From Gordonibacter sp. 28C (GTDB lineage: Bacteria; Actinomycetota; Coriobacteriia; Coriobacteriales; Eggerthellaceae): a stretch of 64,000 bases of DNA. This document shows, one piece after another, positions 58,522 through 64,000 of the stretch. The stretch is from the NCBI RefSeq assembly GCF_003339845.1, contig NZ_PPTR01000010.1, forward strand, positions 62,001 through 126,000. Direction: 5' to 3'. The stretch's first letter is position 1, and each line of letters starts with the position of its first letter. The position numbers and the translations under genes were made by a program. The notes beneath the pieces are model-generated. The model was not told where the DNA came from and searched no databases. It saw only the letters and a list, made by a program, of their open reading frames with translations.

Positions 58522-61500
58522 TCAGGCGCGGGATGCCGCGTAGGCCCGCGCGACAAGGTCGCGCAACGCGTCCACGTCGGCCGCTGCGAAGCGGTAGGTT
58601 GCCGCTTGGAGCCCGTCGCCATCCGGCCGCACGCGTTCCACGCGCACGAAGCGCAGCTCCACCTCGTCGAAGCCCTGCGACAGCAGCGCGTAGGCGTAGC
58701 ACTGGGCCTGCAGCGCGTGCTTGTCCCTCACGCGCGCGGGGTCCTCGTCGTCCGAGCCGCCGGTCTTGTAGTCCACGACGAGCGCCGGGCCGCAGGGGTC
58801 GGGCCCGTGCGTGCACAGCAGGTCGATCTCGCCCTCCATGAGCGCGTCGCCCACCGCCACGACGAACGGGACCTCGGCGCGGCACAGCTCCCAGGCGAGC
58901 GCGTCCGCGAACGTCTCGCTGCCGAACCAGCGCTCGCAAGCGGCGGCGAGGCGCATGCGCTGCGCCGGCGAGAGCGCGAGCGAGTCGGCGATCGCCGCAA
59001 GGCGCGCGGAATCGGGCGCGGCGCCCGTCTCGACCGCGAACTGGGCGGCACGGTGGAACGCGCTGCCCAAGCTGGTGGCCTTGTCCGCGTCGACGGAGGG
59101 GCGGGCGGCCCTCCCGTCGCCTTCGCCGGAGTACGGAGCTTCGCCGCCGGGAGTCGCCGCATCGGGAGTCGACCCGGCGTCGGCATCCATCGCCTCGTCG
59201 CGCGATGGGGCGATGGACGTGTACGAGAACACGTTCTCGCGCAGCGGGCTCCAAGGACAGCGCGGCAGGGGGTCGTCGCCGGCGCTGCGGGGCACGGCGA
59301 AGGTCGCGGGTTCGGTGAAGGGCGCAGGCTCGGCGTCTTCCGCGACGGCCGCCTGCACGACGATGCGCTCGAAGCGCGCCGGCTCGCTGCCGCCGTACTC
59401 GAGCTCGGCCGTGCCCTCCGGGAAGTCGCCCGCGCCGCAGAGCGCGCCCCGCACGTCGTCCACGAGGTCGGGGTACGCGGCCGGCTTGCCCGCCGAGGGG
59501 GCCTTCGCGTCCATGGCCACCACCAGCGCCTCGCTCGCCCGGGTGAGCCCCACGTAGAGCTTGCGGCGCGCTTCGGCCAGCTCTTCTGCCGCCGCGCGGG
59601 CGCGCAACGCGGCGCGGTAGGCGTCCTGGGTGCACGACGGGACGCTGCGGCCGTCGCGGGAGGGTCCTTCCTCCTCCAGCAGGCGGCGGGCGGCGGCGAG
59701 GTCGGCGTCCTCCTCGTCCTCGAAGCCGCCGGCAGCCCGCTTCGCGACGTTCGGATACCCGTCCAGCGAGCCGCCGGCGGACAGCGACGCGCGCGCGGTC
59801 GCGCCGCACGTCTCCACGAGGAGCCTCCCCTGCCCCATCGCGGGCCCGGCGAAGTCGGCCAAGGCGACGATGGGGAACTCGAGGCCCTTCGACGCGTGTA
59901 TCGTCATGATCTTCACCACGTCGCCCCCGCTGCCCGAGAGCGCGCCGGGCGCCTCCTTCATCCCCGCCGCGAGCTCGTCGGCGAAGGCGCGCGCAGCGCT
60001 TGCCAGGCCCAGATGCCGCTCCGCTTCCAGCCGTTCGATGAGGCGCACGGCCTTGAGCACGTTGGCCGCGCATGCCATCCCGGCCGCCCCCTGCCCCTCG
60101 AGCCGCGCCATCCAACCCGAGCGCACCACGGCGTCCTGCACGACGCGGGAAAGCGGGCGGGTGCGCACGTCGCGCTGGGCGCGCGCGACGAGTTCCACGG
60201 CGTTGGCGAGGCGCGGGGGAAGCCCGTCCGTCCGCTCGGACAGGCGCGCGAAGCCCTTGTCCAGGTCGCGACGGCGCAGCTCGCCCGTCTCGGCGTCCTC
60301 CTCGGTGGCCAGCTCCAGCAGGTCGTCGGCCGAGAGGCGCACCATGTCGCTCGTGAGCACCTCGAACAGCGCCGCCGTGTTCGCCGGGTTCGCCAACGCC
60401 TCCGCGAACCGCGCCACCACGCGCACTTCGGGCGCGTCGGCGAACAGCGACCCTCCCGTCACGGCGCATTCGAACCCCTCGTCGCGCAGCGCCTGGGCGT
60501 ACACTTCGGCCCGCGACATCTTGCCCAGCAGCACCACCATGTCGCCCGGCGCGTGGCCGCACGCGCGCAGCGCGGCGAAGCGGCGGGCGATGGCGCGGGC
60601 GCAAGCGGCCTTCGCGTCGTCCACGGACACGCCGGTGCCCCGTCCCGCGGGGCGCATGGCCAGCACGAGGTCGATGCGCGGGCCGTCGCCGCGATACGTC
60701 GACCTCCGCCCGTCGCAGGGGGCGAGCGACATGAAGTCGTCGCCGAACACGTGGGGCTGCTCGAACACGCGGTCGACGAACGAAAGCACGTCGGCATGGC
60801 TGCGGAAGTTCTTCGTCAGCTCCACGTAGAGCGCGCCCACCTCGCTGGAGCGCATGGCGCGCTTGTGGGCCTCGTACACGTTCACGTCGGCCCCGCGGAA
60901 GCGGTAGATGGACTGCTGCGCGTCGCCCACCGTGCACAGGCGGCACAGCCCGGGCCCGGCCAGATGCGCGATGAGGTCGATCTGCAGCTGGCTCGTGTCC
61001 TGGAACTCGTCCACCATGACCAGCTTGAACCGATCGGCGTAACGGCGCGCCACGCAGGGATGGTCCTCGAAGGCGGCGAGCGTCTTCACCAGCAGATCGT
61101 CGTTGTCAAGCTTGCACGCGGCGCGCTTCTTGTCCTCGTAGCGGCGCGCCACGTCGCGCGCGAGCGCCAAAAGCTCGCAGGCTCGCGGCCAGGCCAGCGC
61201 CAGCGCGATGCTGCGGCACACGTGGGCGTGCACGTCCTGGTACGCGGCCACCCGCTCCTTCACGTCCGCGCCGCCGAACGTCTTGGGCAAAAACGCGCAC
61301 GCGTCCACCACGGCCGCGAGGTCGCGCAGGCCCCCGCCCGGGCTCTCGACCAGAAACGCCCGCAGCGCCTCCGCGGCGTCGGCCGCCTGGCCGCGCGCCC
61401 GTTCGGCCGCCGCGCTCGTGCCACCCTGCTCGAGCGGGGCGGCCACGTCCTCGTACGCCAGCAACAGCTCGCGGGCGAGCGCGGCGGGGCGGGGCGGCTC

Positions 61501-62085
61501 CGGCCCCAGGTCGACGGCGTCCAAGCCGCCGCGCAGGCCCACGGCCTTGTCGAGCAGCGCCTGCAGCATCGAGGCCACCGAGGGGGCCGTGGGCAGCGCC
61601 GAGCGCGCGGGGAACTCGTCGAACAGCGCCGCGTACGAGCCGCGCTCGACGATGTCGTTGTCGGCGCCGAGCGCCTCGTCGATGCAGGCCGCCACGAGGT
61701 CCGCCCGCTCCGCGTCTCCCACGATGCCGAACGCCGGGTCCAGCCCCAGCTCGAGCGCATGGGTGCGCAGGATGCGGGCGCACATGCCGTGGATGGTGGA
61801 TATCCAGGCGGCGTCCACTTTGAGGGCCTCCTCGCCCATGCCCTCGGCGCGCAGCGTGCGCTTGACGCGCGCCTTGATCTCGGAGGCGGCCTTCTCGGTG
61901 AACGTGATGGCCAGCACCTCGTCGATGCCCCCGGCGGCCGGGCCGCTTTCGGGCAGAAGCGCGTAGGCTATGCGCTGCGTGAGCGTGAACGTCTTGCCCG
62001 AGCCGGCACCGGCCGACACGAGCAGCGGCCCGTCCACGCGCTCGACGCTGGCGCGCTGGCCCGGCGTGCAGGTTTCCAGGTTCAC
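58522..62085 (-). CDS. AddA/RecB-like UvrD helicase-nuclease
   Basis: This 1187-residue protein has an N-terminal UvrD-type helicase (Walker A SAGAGSGKTF, residues 24-33; FTEKAASEIKARV; Walker B VDEFQDTSQLQIDLI; EIMTIHASKGLEFPIVALAD-like motif V) and a C-terminal RecB-type nuclease (GEIDLLCTHG then VVDYKTGG, about residues 1080-1120). Together with the AddB-like protein encoded four bases upstream it should form the dimeric helicase-nuclease that resects double-strand breaks for RecA loading. Start is GTG 62085, giving NLETCTPGQ. The protein is near the usual AddA length of about 1,200. The helicase and nuclease motifs appear intact. Confidence 0.92.
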   Translation of the reverse strand: MNLETCTPGQRASVERVDGPLLVSAGAGSGKTFTLTQRIAYALLPESGPAAGGIDEVLAITFTEKAASEIKARVKRTLRAEGMGEEALKVDAAWISTIHGMCARILRTHALELGLDPAFGIVGDAERADLVAACIDEALGADNDIVERGSYAALFDEFPARSALPTAPSVASMLQALLDKAVGLRGGLDAVDLGPEPPRPAALARELLLAYEDVAAPLEQGGTSAAAERARGQAADAAEALRAFLVESPGGGLRDLAAVVDACAFLPKTFGGADVKERVAAYQDVHAHVCRSIALALAWPRACELLALARDVARRYEDKKRAACKLDNDDLLVKTLAAFEDHPCVARRYADRFKLVMVDEFQDTSQLQIDLIAHLAGPGLCRLCTVGDAQQSIYRFRGADVNVYEAHKRAMRSSEVGALYVELTKNFRSHADVLSFVDRVFEQPHVFGDDFMSLAPCDGRRSTYRGDGPRIDLVLAMRPAGRGTGVSVDDAKAACARAIARRFAALRACGHAPGDMVVLLGKMSRAEVYAQALRDEGFECAVTGGSLFADAPEVRVVARFAEALANPANTAALFEVLTSDMVRLSADDLLELATEEDAETGELRRRDLDKGFARLSERTDGLPPRLANAVELVARAQRDVRTRPLSRVVQDAVVRSGWMARLEGQGAAGMACAANVLKAVRLIERLEAERHLGLASAARAFADELAAGMKEAPGALSGSGGDVVKIMTIHASKGLEFPIVALADFAGPAMGQGRLLVETCGATARASLSAGGSLDGYPNVAKRAAGGFEDEEDADLAAARRLLEEEGPSRDGRSVPSCTQDAYRAALRARAAAEELAEARRKLYVGLTRASEALVVAMDAKAPSAGKPAAYPDLVDDVRGALCGAGDFPEGTAELEYGGSEPARFERIVVQAAVAEDAEPAPFTEPATFAVPRSAGDDPLPRCPWSPLRENVFSYTSIAPSRDEAMDADAGSTPDAATPGGEAPYSGEGDGRAARPSVDADKATSLGSAFHRAAQFAVETGAAPDSARLAAIADSLALSPAQRMRLAAACERWFGSETFADALAWELCRAEVPFVVAVGDALMEGEIDLLCTHGPDPCGPALVVDYKTGGSDDEDPARVRDKHALQAQCYAYALLSQGFDEVELRFVRVERVRPDGDGLQAATYRFAAADVDALRDLVARAYAASRA

Positions 62086-62088
62086 CGG

Positions 62089-63999
62089 CTAGCGCCTCCT
62101 CTCGCACGCGAGCACCGGGCAGTAGCCGCACGGGTCCGCGCCGCGCGGGTCGGGGGCCACGAGCCCTGCGCCCATGCTGCGGGCGGCGGCGGCGACGCCC
62201 TCCTCCACGCGGTCGACCAGTTCGGCGAACGACGCCGCGCCGAGCGCCTCAGAAGCCGGCCCCGGCACGCCGCAGCCCTCCGCGTCGATGCCCGGCACGT
62301 CCCCCCCGCCCACGACGGTGCGGTCGAACGCCCCGGTCGCGCGTCCATCGCGCCCGTAGGACACGTAGAGCGCGCCCACGACCTCCAATCCCATCAGGCG
62401 GCGGACCGCCTGGGCGTACACGAGCGTCTGCACCTTGTGCGGCAGCACGGCGCCTCCCGCACACGGCGCGGGCGATGCCGAGGACAGCGCGTAGTCGGGC
62501 GAGAGCGACCCCTTGTAGTCGATGACGACCGCCTGGCCGCGCGCGTTCACGTCGACGCGGTCCACGCTGCCGCGCAGCGCGCAGCCCGCGTACTCGAACG
62601 GCTCCGTTCCGCCGAAGTCGAGCTCGAAGCGCGCGGGCGCGAACCCGGGCAGGAGGGCGCTCTCGCGTTCGAGGTAGGCCGCGAGCCTGCGCTCCAGGTC
62701 GTGCACCTCGGCTCGTTCGAAGGCCGTGCGGGGCACGAGCGGGTTCCGGCTGCGCTTGAGCTCGGGCTGGAACGCCAGATGACGGGCGAACGTCTCATGA
62801 AGAAGCTCCCGCGCCTCCGGCAGGTTCTCCGGCCCCACCTTCGCATGCCCCGCCTCGATGAAGTGCTCGTAGAAGCTCTTGAGCACGCCGTGCGAGAAGC
62901 TGCCCATCTCCAGCGGGCCGAAGCCGGCGTCGGGCTCGGACAGGCGCAGGCGCCTGAGCGAGAACCACTTGCACGGGCACTCGAGGTAGCTTTCGATGGC
63001 CGAAGGCGACAAGGCGGGCAGCGCTTCGGCCGCTGCGGCCGCGCCCGGCAGCACGACGCGGCAGCGTGCCGCAGGAGACACCTCCCCGCTCGCGGGCGCG
63101 TCCCATGCCACCGCGTCGGCGGGATCGCACCCCGGCGCGAGGTTCTCGTGCAGGGCGTCCTCGCCGGCGGTCTCGGCGAAGGACGCGAGCACGCCGGGCA
63201 GGCCCGTCGCGCGGTCGAGGTCGTCCGAACGCGCAGGGTCCGTCCGGTAGCAGTCGAGCAGCTCCTCGAACATGACGGCCGGGTAGGCGGCGTCGGCGTC
63301 CACCGTGTTCAGCGGGCGCTCGCACACCACCGCGTCGCGCGCGCTCGAAAGCGCGCGGAAGAACCGGCGGCGCGAGGCCGCGAGCGCGTCGGCTGGCGCG
63401 GAGAGCCCCAGCTTCTCCATGAGCAGCGTGCCGCCGTCCTCCACGGGGCGCACCGGGTACGCGGCGGCGACGAGGTCGCACGCGAGCAGCACCGCGCACG
63501 AGCACGGCGGGCGCTCGGCCGCGTCGTCGAGGCCCATGAACAGCACGGCGGGCTCGCGGTCGACCGCGCCGCCCCCGCCGGGCGCTGCGGCGTCCTCCCG
63601 AGCCCCCGCCGCCACCGACGAGCGCTCGAGCAACGGGAGCGCGTCGACGAGGAGCGTCTCCGAGCGCGCGCAGGCGGCCGCGAAGCGTCGGGCGCACGCG
63701 CACGCCGCGAGCTGCTCCGCACGGTACGCCTCGTCGAGGTCGACACGTCGGCGCAGGTAGGCCTCGAGCGCCTCGAGCGCCCCTTCCGCGTCGTCGCGCC
63801 CGAGCGCGACGAGCGCGTCGGAGGCGACCTCGCTCGCGGCGCGCAGGTCGGCCACGATGCGCGGGCGGTCGACCGTGCGGTCGCCGCGCCAGGCGGCGTC
63901 GAGGGCGTAGGCCGCGCGCAGGGGCACGCCCGAGAACGGGCTGAGCGCGAAGTCCGAAGCCTGGGACAGCCTCCACTCCCCTCCGCGGGCGAACTCGAC
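62089..63999 (-). CDS. AddB-like PD-(D/E)XK nuclease (5' end beyond window)
   Basis: The gene runs off the right edge; at least 636 C-terminal residues are visible. It has the nuclease motif GSVDRVDVNARGQAVVIDYKG and the AddB/Cas4-type iron-sulphur cysteines, one in YLECPCKWFSLRRL and three at the end in CGYCPVLACERR. The visible start-like GTG at 63927 is internal, since the frame continues in conserved style to 63999. It ends three bases before the AddA-like start, so the two are translated together. AddB proteins bind and scan for chi sites with an inactivated helicase half, which would lie outside this window. Confidence 0.88.
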   Translation of the reverse strand, partial: VEFARGGEWRLSQASDFALSPFSGVPLRAAYALDAAWRGDRTVDRPRIVADLRAASEVASDALVALGRDDAEGALEALEAYLRRRVDLDEAYRAEQLAACACARRFAAACARSETLLVDALPLLERSSVAAGAREDAAAPGGGGAVDREPAVLFMGLDDAAERPPCSCAVLLACDLVAAAYPVRPVEDGGTLLMEKLGLSAPADALAASRRRFFRALSSARDAVVCERPLNTVDADAAYPAVMFEELLDCYRTDPARSDDLDRATGLPGVLASFAETAGEDALHENLAPGCDPADAVAWDAPASGEVSPAARCRVVLPGAAAAAEALPALSPSAIESYLECPCKWFSLRRLRLSEPDAGFGPLEMGSFSHGVLKSFYEHFIEAGHAKVGPENLPEARELLHETFARHLAFQPELKRSRNPLVPRTAFERAEVHDLERRLAAYLERESALLPGFAPARFELDFGGTEPFEYAGCALRGSVDRVDVNARGQAVVIDYKGSLSPDYALSSASPAPCAGGAVLPHKVQTLVYAQAVRRLMGLEVVGALYVSYGRDGRATGAFDRTVVGGGDVPGIDAEGCGVPGPASEALGAASFAELVDRVEEGVAAAARSMGAGLVAPDPRGADPCGYCPVLACERRR

Positions 64000-64000
64000 G

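Overview
The window is 64 kb of high-GC bacterial chromosome with dense, often overlapping genes, many GTG starts and GGAGG-type ribosome binding sites. Gene content points to an anaerobic actinobacterium of the Eggerthellaceae (Eggerthella/Gordonibacter-like). The evidence is a Tat-exported FMN/FAD reductase paired with a polytopic LuxR-type regulator, a Coriobacteria-style membrane-bound [NiFe] uptake hydrogenase, a second soluble NAD(P)-linked [NiFe] hydrogenase, CarD and a rod-shape operon. This is inferred from protein families, not from a database search. No phage, plasmid, CRISPR array or insertion sequence was seen.

Layout. 0-10 kb: the end of a polar amino-acid ABC transporter followed by an ATP-grasp ligase; a flavin-oxidase/ferredoxin fusion; CarD; an Fpg-like protein; an HTH-desulfoferrodoxin fusion; a TetR-flavodoxin operon with twin operators; DUF488; a GGDEF-EAL protein; and a hydrogenase maturation protease with a small membrane protein. 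10-22 kb: an FMN reductase; an EamA exporter with its AraC regulator; the hyaABC hydrogenase operon; pheA; mntP under a yybP-ykoY manganese riboswitch; and an operon for a degenerate AAA+ protein, an Rrf2 regulator and a MutY-like glycosylase. 22-31 kb: a HAD phosphatase; a MarR-controlled heterodimeric ABC exporter; tRNA-Asp; and a small oxidase/OsmC/monooxygenase cluster divergent from an HxlR regulator. 31-42 kb: one long minus-strand cell-elongation operon, mreB-mreC-mreD-mrdA-rodA-DUF697-TIGR03960-TIGR03936. 42-50 kb: the LuxR regulator and its divergent flavoprotein reductase; a candidate structured RNA; the hydBGDA hydrogenase; and ndk. 50-64 kb: a TPR protein, cyclophilin, RlmD-type methyltransferase, tRNA-Arg, GtrA, a hybrid histidine kinase, a GT2 glycosyltransferase, and an AddA/AddB-like recombination helicase-nuclease pair that runs off the right edge.

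How it fits together. H2 oxidation by HyaABC feeds electrons to the quinone pool. HydBGDA exchanges electrons between H2 and NAD(P). The Tat flavoprotein would be a terminal reductase for an unknown organic acceptor, switched on by its neighbouring membrane-bound LuxR protein. Several redox or oxygen-defence proteins (desulfoferrodoxin fusion, flavodoxin, FMN reductase, OsmC, Rrf2) suit an oxygen-sensitive anaerobe.

The most unusual items are the HTH-desulfoferrodoxin fusion with all metal ligands kept, a ~285-nt intergenic region rich in perfect stems with GNRA and UUCG loops, paired operators between the LuxR regulator and the flavoprotein, two DNA-glycosylase homologues with altered catalytic residues, a pseudo-AAA+ protein, and ~200-bp composite palindromes present in two copies.
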